Below are positions 22,828 to 34,488 of a stretch of DNA of 64,000 nucleotides, one piece after another (position 1 is the first letter of the stretch; each line of letters starts with the position of its first letter). The stretch lies in assembly GCA_000442125.1 (NCBI GenBank), contig KE546971.1, forward strand, positions 1,428,583-1,492,582, written 5' to 3'. Origin of the DNA: Opeltia flavorubescens (Eukaryota > Ascomycota > Lecanoromycetes > Teloschistales > Teloschistaceae). Both the position numbers and the translations under genes were made by a program. Below the pieces are notes generated by a model, which was not told where the DNA came from, ran no database searches, and saw only the letters and a program-made list of their open reading frames with translations.

Positions 22828-24603
22828 TTATCCTTCCAAAAATTCAATCATTACTGTCCCATTTTTCAAACCTGCCTGCTCGATGCTTTCTTCCAATAAG
22901 CCCATGAGATTTTTCTGCATGAAAACCAACTCGAATTCGACGCCTTCTCTGCCCTCAAGTGGGCTAGCCTTAAGCCATTCATATATTCTCCGCACTGAAT
23001 CCGAAAGGGCGAACCTCCGTACCACTCGACCGTTTGGATGACGAAATTGTATCCTTGTACTTGGGAATTCTGAGCTGGGTTCGGTGTGAGGTTTTGAGGA
23101 TGAGATCGTTGCGAACGGTGATGAAGATGTTGCCGTGCCATTCATTTGGATTCGATCCACGTCTTGCGTGACCGGCTTGTCTTCTACGTCTGCGCGGCTG
23201 TCGTGCGGATTCCCGAGGTTGATGCTACGTGTTAAATCATCGGGATCGTGCTCTCGTGAAGAACTCTCCCCTGCAAGACTGTTCTGTAAGGCCATTTCCA
23301 GCATCTGCTCTTCCGACATCTTTTCTATTTGCGTCTCCTTCTTGGCTTCTGGTTTCCGTCTGGCCACCGGGTTTTTCGCCGAAGCATTCAGGCTGTACCG
23401 ATCCAGAAATTCATGGAGCTGTATAAGAAAATCAACGGCCTTAGGCGCCGGCGGGCCAGACCAAACTTTGACTTGCTCCCCTGTCCTGGGGTCCACGATC
23501 GCAATGTGCGGATATGCATCCTGACTATCACGAGATTGAAAGTAGTATTGAACGTACTGACTACCGCGTGGATCGTTCTTGTCATATTGCATGAAGATGA
23601 AGTTCTCCTTGACCGTCTCCATAATGCCAGCATCCTTCCAGATGTCCCGATTGAGAATCTGGCAGTCGAAAACCGACGGGTCTTGGATATTGACTATTAT
23701 CCATTTCTGGCCCTCCTTTCCTTGCTGCCGAGCCTCGTCCCACGGAAGACGTGACATTAACTCATAAGGTGGTCGGTACATCTGAGCGAGGCGCGTTGAC
23801 TTGGACGAGGCTTCCGAGGCCCCAGCCGTGGCTCGAGCAAGTCGACTACGACTGTCATCGGCACTCGCATCTGTTTGGTCCCAAACGGAAGGCGCGGTTG
23901 ACTGGTTGAATATGCCGGGACGGTCTATTCATCGATCAGGTCATCCCTGACACGGAGACAAAAATAAAGATTACTTACCTCGAGGCCTAGGACGCTGTCG
24001 AGCACGGATTTGTTGAAGTACTGCCGCATCCATGTCTTCTGGATCATTTGGATCGAATGAATCCGGGCCTATCAGAGTCTCCGTCGTTCTTGCAATGGGT
24101 GCTCGAACTCCCTCGGGATCTATGACACTGTCCATCCCGGCCTCACCATACATCTCTTGCTGTAATTGTCGAGCGAAGGCTTCATCGTCGTCGACTGGAC
24201 CGGAAGCTCGCTGGATGGGTGGCGTAGAAGCTGAAGGGGTGTGAAGTGTAGAACCTGTGCTACTAGCTTGTGCAGGCTGTCTCCTCCCAGGATTTGATAT
24301 TGGTGGATTCGAATACTCAAGAACGTCGGACTCTGAGTCAGAATCGATATGCACTATACCATCACTGTCTCTCCGGCTGCTTGAACTGGCTAGAGGGCGC
24401 GTGGATGGGCCTGGTAGAGGTGGAGGGTTGGAGGAGGTCGATGGATTTGTTGCGGAAGTGGCCTCGAGATCCGCGCCCTCGTTGGCAAAGAACAGCTCAA
24501 TAGCTTGTTGGACGTCATTGTCGGTAAACCCCAGGTATTGTCGTGCGATTTCCGGCTTTGTGCCTGTAATGGAGACAAATTGTGCCAGCGCTCCATCGTC
24601 CAT
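22828..24603 (-). CDS. UBA-UAS-UBX domain adaptor of p97/Cdc48 (UBXN7/Ubx5 type)
   Basis: Exons 24603-23979 and 23924-22828 (54 bp intron, GTAAGT donor) give 573 residues. Residues 5-45 form a UBA-like domain (QFVSITGTKPEIARQYLGF, NDVQQAIELFF). An acidic stretch and PPPLPGPS linker follow. The UAS thioredoxin-like domain spans about 260-385 (KWIIVNIQDPSVFDC, NRDIWKDAG, FIFMQYDKNDPRGSQYVQYY). A UIM-like helix (SEEQMLEMALQNSLAGE) lies near 415, and the UBX domain fills the C-terminus (TRIQFRHPNGRVVRRF ... GTVMIEFLEG). This order is that of human UBXN7 and yeast Ubx5, which bring ubiquitylated substrates and cullin ligases to Cdc48. It is divergent from STT4. Confidence 0.9.
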
Positions 24604-25019
24604 GTTGAATCTTGATCAGTCTGAGAATTTTGGGAACTGCGAGATTGGCGAAAAGACAATATTAAAGGTAGATACAAGGTTCGTAGAATAGACGCCTTGG
24701 AGTCAAATCATCCCTGAGAATACATCACCGATCACAGGGTGTCGGTAGTAATCCTACTGATTATTTGACAACAAACAAATAATTTTGGGTCGACTAGAGT
24801 TATTTGAAGAAGCTTCGACAGTATTCTGTGATACGAGAACAAGGAGCACAAGTTGTGTGAAAGGTAGTTTATGTTACTCTAAGCTCAGGCACCGGCCAAA
24901 CGGCGTCATACTCCACGGGTAAGGCTGACACGGAATCTTCCGCTGGTTGAATGTTCCTACATCATTTTCTAGATCTACTGTTCACAGACCTCTGATTGGA
25001 AAGAGATGGTTGGGAGAAC
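24604..25019. promoter_or_regulatory. Divergent promoter, UBX adaptor / STT4
   Basis: 416 bp between the two start codons. No strong TATA box; no other gene seen. Confidence 0.4.
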
Positions 25020-28000
25020 ATGGCTAGGTTCGTACTTCCTTTCCAATGACTCATTAAAATAGCTTACAGCTTCCTCAGGAACTCCTCCAGGCTTCGGGGC
25101 CTTGCCTTGGAGAAAATTGCAGCGTTCGCTGCCAGATCTTCGGCCCCCCTACCACTTGACTCTCCATCCGATCTGACGAGATTGAGCTCTCTATGTCCAC
25201 ATCAACTGAGCGGGATTGAGAAGCCACACAAGAAACATGCATCAGATCTCGCGTCTACCCCTATGGTAGGTGACTCGCGATTTTCAAGAAGGACAAATTT
25301 GGGCAGGATGGCTGAAAATCCAATAGGGTACCTCTGAGCTAGAGGTCCTCTTTGCTTTGAGCAAGGCTGCTCCATTCGTTGAGGAAGCAAGCAAGGCGAA
25401 AAGATTGCTTGAGCAGCTAACGCCCTACCTTCTGGAGGCACACGCCCAAGCTATCAGAACCCCCTTGTCCCGGCGTCCTATCGAGCCTTCTCCATGGGAA
25501 ACTCTGACAAGCGCCTTGACCACTGGGATCTTGGCAATTGGAATCAGACATCCATCATTGCATGAATATGCCTCCCAAGCCTTGGACCAGTACCTTCAAA
25601 ATTGCCTGCAGGCCGCCAGATCTACACCCTTTGCTGACACTGAAAGTGCAGCTGGAGATTACGTACAAGCGATTGGCATTGATCCCACTTCGGGTGCTGC
25701 CATCCTCTCGACGTCTTTGCTTGGGTTCCTCGAAGCTATTTCACTGTACTGTCACTTTTATACTGTTCCCCAAAGAATTCGTCTCCTTACCTTGCTACGG
25801 GAGATCCTCAGTGATGACTTCATGGTATCTGTGGAGGGTGTGTTCTCTTCGCTACGAACATCCGACGTGCTACCTAGGAGTCTTCAGCCATGGCGCTCAT
25901 ACACGAGACGATACGCAGTTCTGGGGAAACCCCTGGGAGCTATGCTGATGCAGCAAAGTTTCATGAAAGTTGTCATGACTTGTAGCTCACTATTGGTATT
26001 TGGAGAGGATCAATTACGAGAAAAAAATACATTTAGCATCCTAGAGTCCCAACGTAACTTTGTCGAGCACAAGAAGCACCCGGACGATACATCTCTGACG
26101 GAACTCATAACAGAGATTGCAACTCAAAAGATTGTCTTACTTGAGGATGGTGCAGACTATCTTCAACTGGGGTCAGCATGGCAACAACATATTGCCTTTT
26201 CTACCAAGGCTTACACATTGACCGCGTATCTCCATTGTATGATCGCAGACGAAGAGATTGCCGAACCTGAGAGCTTGATGTCCTGGCTTGAAGATACTAT
26301 AGTAGATCCTGTTCAGATGACTGACAGTGAGTTGGCTTCCGTCATCCTGCAGTCGATAGCCATCGTGTCAAGGTTTTCTCCAACTATCGCTACAAACTCT
26401 AGTCGTTTACTACCAAGGTTCATTGTCCAAGGTAGCGTTAAAAACGAGACTGTTATTGTTGCCGCCCGGAGTCTGGCCCACGTTCTCCAGCTACTTTCAC
26501 ACGATGCAGTCATAACCGGACTCTATGCCCTAGGAAATGTCTTAAGTAATTCGAGTACTGATCGAGCAGCTGTCGCGTCTGGTCCGCCCAACGGAACGCT
26601 TGATCGTTCGCGTTCAACAAGCCGGTACGAGCAACACACGACAGGAAGTTCTATTTCACTAGATCTGAGCGGTGAAGAAGAGACGACTGCAGTCTATGGT
26701 AACATAGTGTGCGCAATCGTTGGTGTTGCAAATAGCTGTCAAGACGATAAAATCACCGCCCTTGCTCTTTCGATACTGTTGCAGAAACTGGGCCGGATCA
26801 ATATGGCGGTTGATATTTATATTATCCGAGAAGCAGCGCGCCTAGTGGCTAGTGGTGGAGCTGTTGAGCTGAAGTCGCTGTTGAAGCTCTACGCAAGGAT
26901 TGGCCACGACGCCGCTGTTCAGAAGAACGAAAGCCTGCTTGCGGCTGTAGGGGTTCCCAGCCGCCCGTTGTTCAATACTCACTAACGAAACGGCAGGTCA
27001 AGGGAGCAAGAACGTATCTAGCGTCTGCCCTTCGGGACTCAGCACTGTTTCCCGTCTACCTGACGGATCTCCTCGAAAGTGTAATCAGTAAAGGTGACGT
27101 ACATGAGAGTCATAATACGCATCAAGCCGACGTTGATCTCGCCTCCCGTGAGATTGCTGAACTCTTAGAGCCTTTGGCGACTTTGCTCGAGGGGCGTGAT
27201 GTCCTCTCCGATATTGCGTATGACCAAGACATCTCGCGCATCCAGAGGGAGGCATGGTTTAACATGATGGTTCATAACATCACGCCCAACTCCAAGATTG
27301 GCCAACAACACGTAGAAGCTCTCAGGATACTTGCTGTGCAGTCCCGTCCGCTAGTTGCAGAAGATCGGGCCGACCAATTCGAAAGCGAGATCGAGTTGAA
27401 TACCGTTCTTCGCCGAGGAATGAATCCACCCAATATAGCAGAACAGAAATCACGCTTGATATCTCTCCTTCCAAAATGCGAGTCGGACATCAGGGCATTA
27501 AGCTATCCAAAGGTCATCTTTCTACAGGCCACGTACCTAGTGGAAACTTTACGAGCCGGTAGCGGGAACTGCACACACATTCTGACGTACTTCTTGGATC
27601 CTAGCTTGAACGGAAGCGCTATGGAAAATTGCATGGCGGCCATTGCAGATGAAGTGTTCAAGATTTTTCTTTCGAGGACGCTAAGTCGACACTATGGCGA
27701 CGCATCTGCCCCAATCATTGCAACTCAGTTGGCGCAGATGTTGACCGGCTGCTGTCATAGGATTCCACGAGTACAGCAGGTTGCTTCTTCATGTGCAGAT
27801 CGCATCATTTCGTCTATGCCCTCGTCTCTATGCCAGAAGTCGTCTCTCTTTGCATTATTGGAGCTACTCAGCATCATGTGGACGAGTTGCTTAGACTCTG
27901 AGACCGACGAGTACAATTGGAATTCACACTACATATCAGAACAAGGGAAGATAGAGGTCGAACTGTCAGATGACTTCGAGCTAAGGAAGCACACGTTGAA

Positions 28001-31000
28001 TGCCCTCTACAAGCGAGCCAGGATCTGGGTAATGAGTGTAATCAACATTGCGCCCCTGGACGTCAAGGGTTTGCTTCAGGTATCCTCAGGGTCTCCCTGA
28101 CATGCCATCGAGTGCTAATCTGGTTAGACATATCTGGCAGAGTATGCTGATGATGGCGCGTACGGTCATATTTCATTAGGCAGAAGTTTCGCGTTAGAGA
28201 TGGGTTCTGCAATACCAGCCACAGATCTGAAACTTGGTAAGCCATCTACACGCAGGATCATAAGAGTTCTCCATTAAGAGAAACTCAGGCGCTATCGATC
28301 AGCATGGTGATTGCATCATTAACACTGCATCCGACTTTATCACTCAATATACAACGAGACAAGAGTATAGATACGTTGACACCCTCCCAAAGCATGATCC
28401 TGAATGGAGCGAGTTTATCCACATGAGTAAACATGTGCATTTCTCTCTTCGGGGCCTGGGCTAATACGATGCAGATGGCAATGCTTCTGGCAATCGAGCC
28501 AGACAACCAGAAATTCAAGAGGACCATCAAATCATCCTAAAGCACCTGGAACACCGTACAAAAGGTAACCATTTCGTACCCATTGGAGAGATGCGTGATA
28601 TGTTGCGAAGAGCTGCTGCTTTACTGTGTAAAGCACAGATGGACCAAAGCGCCCTGGTCCATCACCTCGTCGGCATACCCTTCGCTATGTTCACGAAACA
28701 ATCGATTAAACTCGGTGTCTCCCTATGGCTGGGCGTTATCAATGAGAATCCGAGAATGGAATCCAGGATATTGATCGAAATTGCTGCACAGTGGGAAAGC
28801 ACTGTTCTCCGACGCATTGGCGCTTTCAGTAGCAAGCTACAGTAAGTACGGAAGAACAAGACATCTTGCTAGTCATGCTAAATCACTGATAGGCATCTCG
28901 ACCCCTTCTATCTCAAAGAGGAATTTGCACCTTCAGACAAAGCATCTTTAGCCAAACGGCAGCAGGCTGCCCACAATCTCATCGCTCCTCACATACGTAT
29001 ATTACAATTCTTCNCCAGCCACTTTAATGCAACCAGGCTCGGTAGCCCTCACACGCAGAGGATTTTCCAACGGATTGTTTCAGTATCTCTTGAAGCACTA
29101 AAAGAGTCTCCTGGGCATCCATTGGCTCGCGACTTACATTTCCAACTCGTGTTGTTTGGATTACATGTATTAAGATATTCTACTGGCCTTGATACGGTCG
29201 CTCAATGGAGGTTGAAGGATAGAATATTAAGCGCGGCGTTACGTTGGTTTTCACATCAGCCAAGGTAGCTCCTCCTGAAGACACGGGTGTTCAGAGACTG
29301 ATTGATGAAGGTGGTCCTTCGGTGGCAACAGGCTCCAGATCAAAGCGGAGTCGCGTTTGATTGCGGATGTTGAATCAGCTCTAAAGACTGTTGGTAGCAT
29401 CGGCGTGAAAGCCATGGGACCGCTCCAACCTCTTACCCAAAGGCAAGATCTCCTCCATTTGTTGCTTGAGAATGAGCAGATGCGATTGGTGGTATGGCTT
29501 TATCCACTGGACCACGAACGACGACATATCTTTTCGACAGGGCATGCTGGCAAGCCCGCCGAGGTCTGTACATCTTTGTCTTCTGGTGTTTCATGCTGAC
29601 AGACTCAAGTCACAATTACTGGCATATCTAAACCTCGCTTGGGTTGAAGACCCTGGCCTAGCTGTGCAATTAGCAACTCGTTTCCAATCTCTTCGGCTTA
29701 CGAACGACGTGCGACGATTACTCCTCGCACATCCTGAGAAGACTATGACAGAACCGGATGCGCTTCAAATTCTTTTAGGACCATCGTTGCCAAGTGACGT
29801 GCATATTCAATTAAAGGTATGCGGGCAGATCTTGGAAAACTTTGCAGCTAAAGAGGTGTAGTACCTTCTGTATTGGACGCCTGTCAACCCAATCACAGCA
29901 GCGACGTATTTCTTACCGGACTTCGGCAACCATCCATACATACTTCAATATGCTATGCGTGCACTGGAGAGTCATTCGGTTGATGTGACCTTTTTTTACG
30001 TTCCGCAAATAGTGCAAGCATTACGATACGATGTTCTAGGATATGTGCAGAGGTACATCATCGAGACTGCTAAGTTTTCCCAGCTATTTGCGCATCAAAT
30101 TATCTGGAACATGAAAGCAAACGCCTATAAAGACGAAGACTCAAGTATTGTAAGTGAATAGCCGTGCAAGATGATTTGATTCTGCTTATGCGTGTGAAGG
30201 AGGATTCGATGAAACCGACACTCGATGCTGTGATGAATAACATAATAACCAGTTTTTCCGGCACGGACAAAGACTTCTATGAGCGAGAGTTCTCTTTCTT
30301 CAACGAGATAACCGATATTTCAGGCAAGCTCCGTCCCTTCATCAAAAAGAGCAAGCCGGAAAAGAAGCAGAAGATTGAAGAGGAGTTGAGGAAGATCAAA
30401 CTCGAGGTAGGCGTATATTTGCCCAGCAATCCAGAAGGCACAGTTATCGGGATCGACCGCAAATCGGGCAAGCCGCTACAGAGTCATGCGAAAGCGCCTT
30501 ATATGGCCACGTTCAGGATCAAGAAGAACAAGGGTGGAATGGAAGGGACCGACGACATGCTCGAGAAAAGCAACGAAAAGGCATCCACCGGACGCGATGA
30601 GCAAGCACGAGATGGCACTTACGAAGTATGGCAGTCGGCCATCTTCAAGGTTGGTGACGACTGCCGGCAAGACGTTCTCGCGCTACAGATGATTGCAGCG
30701 TTCCGAGGAATATTCAATAGCGTCGGTCTGGATGTTTACGTATATCCCAATAGAGTGACAGCTACAGCTCCAGGATGCGGCGTCATTGACGTTCTTCCCA
30801 ACTCAATTTCGCGAGACATGCTTGGTCGAGAAGCAGTCAACGGGTTGTATGACTATTTCACGTCCAAATATGGGGCAGAGAACTCGATTCGCTTCCAGGA
30901 GGCACGCAGTAACTTCGTCAAGAGTATGGCCGCATATTCCGTCATCTCGTACCTCCTCCAATTCAAGGACCGACACAACGGTAATATCATGGTTGATGAC

Positions 31001-31408
31001 GCTGGGCATATACTGCACATTGACTTTGGTTTCTGTTTCGACATTGCGCCTGGGGGAGTAAAATTCGAAAGGGCTCCATTCAAACTGACATCGGAAATGG
31101 TAGCGGTCATGGGAGGCAGCGTCACTTCTCAATCGTACCGTTGGTTTGAGGAGCTCTGCATCAAAGCCTTTCTAGCCTCCCGACAACACACGGAAAAACT
31201 GTGCCACATTGTCATCTTGATGCTGGGCAGCGGCCTTCCATGTTTCAAGCCCGAGACCATCACCCATTTACGGGAGCGTTTTGTTCTGGAGAAAAGCGAC
31301 AGGGAAGCGGCCAGTTTTATGAGGGATCTGATCAAGAAAAGTTATGGGAGTTATTCGACCAAGGGCTACGATCAATTCCAATTGCTTACCAATGGTATAC
31401 CGTACTGA
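25020..31408 (+). CDS. STT4: Phosphatidylinositol 4-kinase, type III alpha
   Basis: Twelve exons by my model: 25020-25027, 25070-25265, 25327-26946, 26997-28079, 28128-28236, 28289-28426, 28475-28841, 28893-29264, 29311-29563, 29610-29816, 29862-30149, 30200-31408. They sum to 5850 bp, 1949 residues, in frame throughout. The first coding exon is only 8 bp. The long N-terminal part is helical solenoid. The catalytic domain at the end shows EYEV-like entry YEVWQSAIFKVGDDCRQDVL, VYPNRVTATAPGCGVIDVLP, LLQFKDRHNGNIM near 1800 and HIDFGFCFDIAPG. It makes PI4P at the plasma membrane. Several acceptors were chosen to keep recalled family motifs such as PRWSFGGNRLQIKAE. An undetermined base at 29014 makes one residue S, T, P or A. 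Confidence 0.9.
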
Positions 31409-32310
31409 TGCACCAGCTAGAAGCAATGGAAAGGAGTATAAATTAATAAATTATATATTGATGTTGCATGCATAAGACAAGCGACAGGGTGTGATCGTAG
31501 AACCTTTTCATTACTGCGAGGTGATTCTGAAACATCAGCGTCCCACGCGTTTCCCTCCATTGGAACCTCACACGTAGCGGCGGTAACTACTGCAAGTACA
31601 GTCTCCTTACAGCGGCCCTGGACGAATCGCATACTCTTCATGAGCTCAGCCAATGTCATCCAAAGCATGGCATGTTCGACTGGCCCAATGGTTGGCGGCT
31701 TGACCATCCATTTCCTACCACCAATCTTCCTTCTACTTCGAATCGGTAACGCCTGACCCTGCATCAACCTAGTCTTGGACTGTAGTTCTACTCAGCCGCT
31801 CCTTCTCAGGCAACGTTCAATTTCATGTCAGAATACTGTAGATCCTATCAACCGCGAGATCATGCCCTCGAGGTTGGCCTGACGATCTGACATGAGCAAA
31901 ACAATGGGCAAAAACTCATCACATCTTATGCGAGTGTGCGTCTTTCGGTTTCGATCAAGGTATGACCATCAACGACGGCAAATTAGGCAATTTCTATTTT
32001 CTGGCCTCGTAACAGAGGAAAGTGCGATGATCATGGTCGCTGACGCCATTGATAGCAATCCTTAAACGACTACAACCGGACTGCTTCATGCTCACGCCTC
32101 CTTCGCGCCATCGCTCGTTGCACACCCTTCGCGAAATCTATCCACAAGATATACTTACACGCATCCTCCCGGCTTGTCGCATGCTCTTACAGTACATTGC
32201 ATAATTCCTTTCCAAGCTCGCCCCCAAATAACCAAATGGGCCTGAGCAGATCATATTGAAAGAGCTGGAACCAAGAAACCCTCTTTCTGACCTGCAACAC
32301 ACTCGAAGCA
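31409..32310. other. Intergenic, 0.9 kb, promoter of the Ste20-like kinase
   Basis: Between STT4 and the next plus-strand kinase. A minus-strand frame of about 115 codons (31417-31767) exists, but its composition and lack of any recognisable motif do not persuade me. It should hold the STT4 3' UTR and the kinase promoter. Confidence 0.35.
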
Positions 32311-34488
32311 ATGGCAAGCTCGACGGGGGCTGGCATCGCCGGTAGCTCCGCGGATCCAGAGACCCTATACACGAAACAGAACTGCATTGGTCGGTCCTCT
32401 ACCCTCAGCTATTGCCTTTGCCTTTACTAAATCACGTGCAGGAGGTGGCAGCTTTGGAAAGGTCTACAAAGGGTAGGAGCGTGGGTAACCTTGGGGACAT
32501 GAACGCTTAGCTTATAACAACAGGGTCGATAAGCGGACAGGTCAAGCAGTAGCCATCAAGGTTATCGATGTTGAAAATGCCGAGGATGAAGTGGAAGACA
32601 TTATCCAAGAAATTTCCATTCTCTCCGAGTTGCATTCCCCTTATGTAACCAAATACCATGGATCCTTCCTCCGGGGTTCGGATCTTTGGATCATTATGGA
32701 ATTCTGCTCTGGTGGAAGCTGTGCAGACCTTTTGAAGCCGGGCCTGATATCAGAAGAATACATTACCATCATCATTCGAGAATTACTTATGGGCCTCGAA
32801 TATCTTCATAGCGATAAGAAGCTGCATCGTGACATCAAAGGTAATGAATCGATTGTGTCGTATGTCGCCATATGGCTGACGAAGTGGCGGCAGCTGCCAA
32901 TGTACTCCTTGGAGCTAATGGACAAGTCAAGCTCGCAGACTTTGGCGTTTCTGGTCAACTTTCTGCTACTATGACAAAAAAGAATACTTTTGTGGGTACT
33001 CCATTCTGGATGGCTCCGGAGGTGATCAAACAGTCCGGATACGATCACAAAGCAGATATATGGTCACTTGGTATCACTGCTCTTGAGCTTGCCAAGGGAG
33101 AGCCACCGTATTCGGATATCCATCCCATGAAAGTCCTGTTCTTGATACCAAAGAATCCGCCGCCAGTTCTTGAAGGTGACTTCAGCAAGACTTTCAAGGA
33201 CTTTGTAGAGCTCTGTCTGAAACGGGACCCACGGGAAAGGCCTTCCGCAAAAGATCTACTGAAACATCCATTCATCCGCAAGGCGAAGAAGACAACGTAT
33301 CTCACAGAATTGATAGAGCGTTATGAAAGATGGCAGGCTGTGCATGGTGAGCGCGAGTCCGACTCAGACTCCGACGAGGATGTCCGCGAAAAGCGTACCA
33401 GTGCAGTGCAGAACGAGGATCTCTGGGACTTCGGCACAGTGAGACCAGCTGGAGGGCGAGGTCACGGCTTGAAACCGATGAAGGAAGCTGCTGCCAATAC
33501 CAGGACAAGAAACGATACCGATATTAAACGGGAAGCAAAAAGAGTCGATGTAAGGGGAGCGCCCTCTGATGATACAGTGAAATTCACGGCTCTAAACGAT
33601 CAATCATCAAATACTTCACCCCCTCGAAAGCCGTTTGCACCCCTGAGATCTCCAATTGCGGCTTCTAACGTACCTCTGCCACCATCTCCGATGAAAGCTT
33701 CACCGCAAAAAATCCCAACGCAAAGACAACAGCAGCAGGACAACCGGCACAGCAGCAGCCACGCAACTGGTAATGATGGTAGTGGCTTGCAAAACTCGGT
33801 GGAGAATCAATTGAAATTCATGAATATGGGTCCCACGAATCGCCAGAACGCAGCTCAGCCGCGGACCAACATGGGGCCACTTAAATTACCAGAGATCCCC
33901 CCTTTCAAAGGCCCTTCGCATCAACAACCACTGCAAAACCTGCCGCACCAGCCGGCCAATCCAACTTGCCAGCAACAAAAACAAGCTTTACCGGCATCAA
34001 AACAACAGCCCCTTCCGCCATTCTCACCCACCAAAATACTACCATCTCAACCAGCCCTTCCCTCGACTTCATCCGCTCAGCCTCAAGACTTTGTCTTGCC
34101 ACGGGCATCGACTGACTCTGGCAGTTCCGTAACGTTTCCAGTGGATCCCCCAAATGCGCAGGTGACGGCGCTCAACGGGGTGATTGTGCCGGCTTTGGAG
34201 GCCGCGCTTCAGCGCCGCACATACAAGATGAACGAAAAGATAGCATCAAGTCAGAAGTCGAGACATGCTTCTGACATGCTCCAGAAACAACAATATGCAC
34301 ATGATAAGCTGAAAAGACTTGCCATCAAAGCGGCAGGTGTATTCAGCGAAATCGAAAAATGGGACAACGAAGCACCTGTGGGAATGGGAGGGGGAGTGAA
34401 TGCTTTCTTGGAGGGTTTTCTAGAAGAAGTCTTGGTCAGGGTCGAGGCGGAGGACGAGGAGGTGTCGGGAAGCCCAGCGAAGAGGTGA
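32311..34488 (+). CDS. Ste20-like kinase, germinal-centre (GCK-III/MST, Nak1/Sid1-like) family
   Basis: Four exons (32311-32389, 32442-32472, 32524-32840, 32894-34488) give 673 residues. The second exon is 31 bp and encodes residues 27-37, the glycine-rich ATP loop ([11 protein letters not shown]). The kinase domain spans about 22-275: [21 protein letters not shown] across the third junction, [41 protein letters not shown] and [19 protein letters not shown]. The [18 protein letters not shown] activation segment marks the GCK group. The C-terminal half is Q/P/S-rich and ends with a conserved-looking helical block ([14 protein letters not shown] ... [14 protein letters not shown]). Such kinases act upstream of NDR kinases in septation and polarity networks. 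Which fungal GCK (MST-1, SID-1 or POD-6) is uncertain. Confidence 0.87.

Noticed and set aside
31417-31767. Minus-strand frame of about 115 codons after STT4
   Set aside because: No motif, no recognised homologue, the frame opens at TTG, and it lies in the STT4 3' UTR and kinase promoter region.
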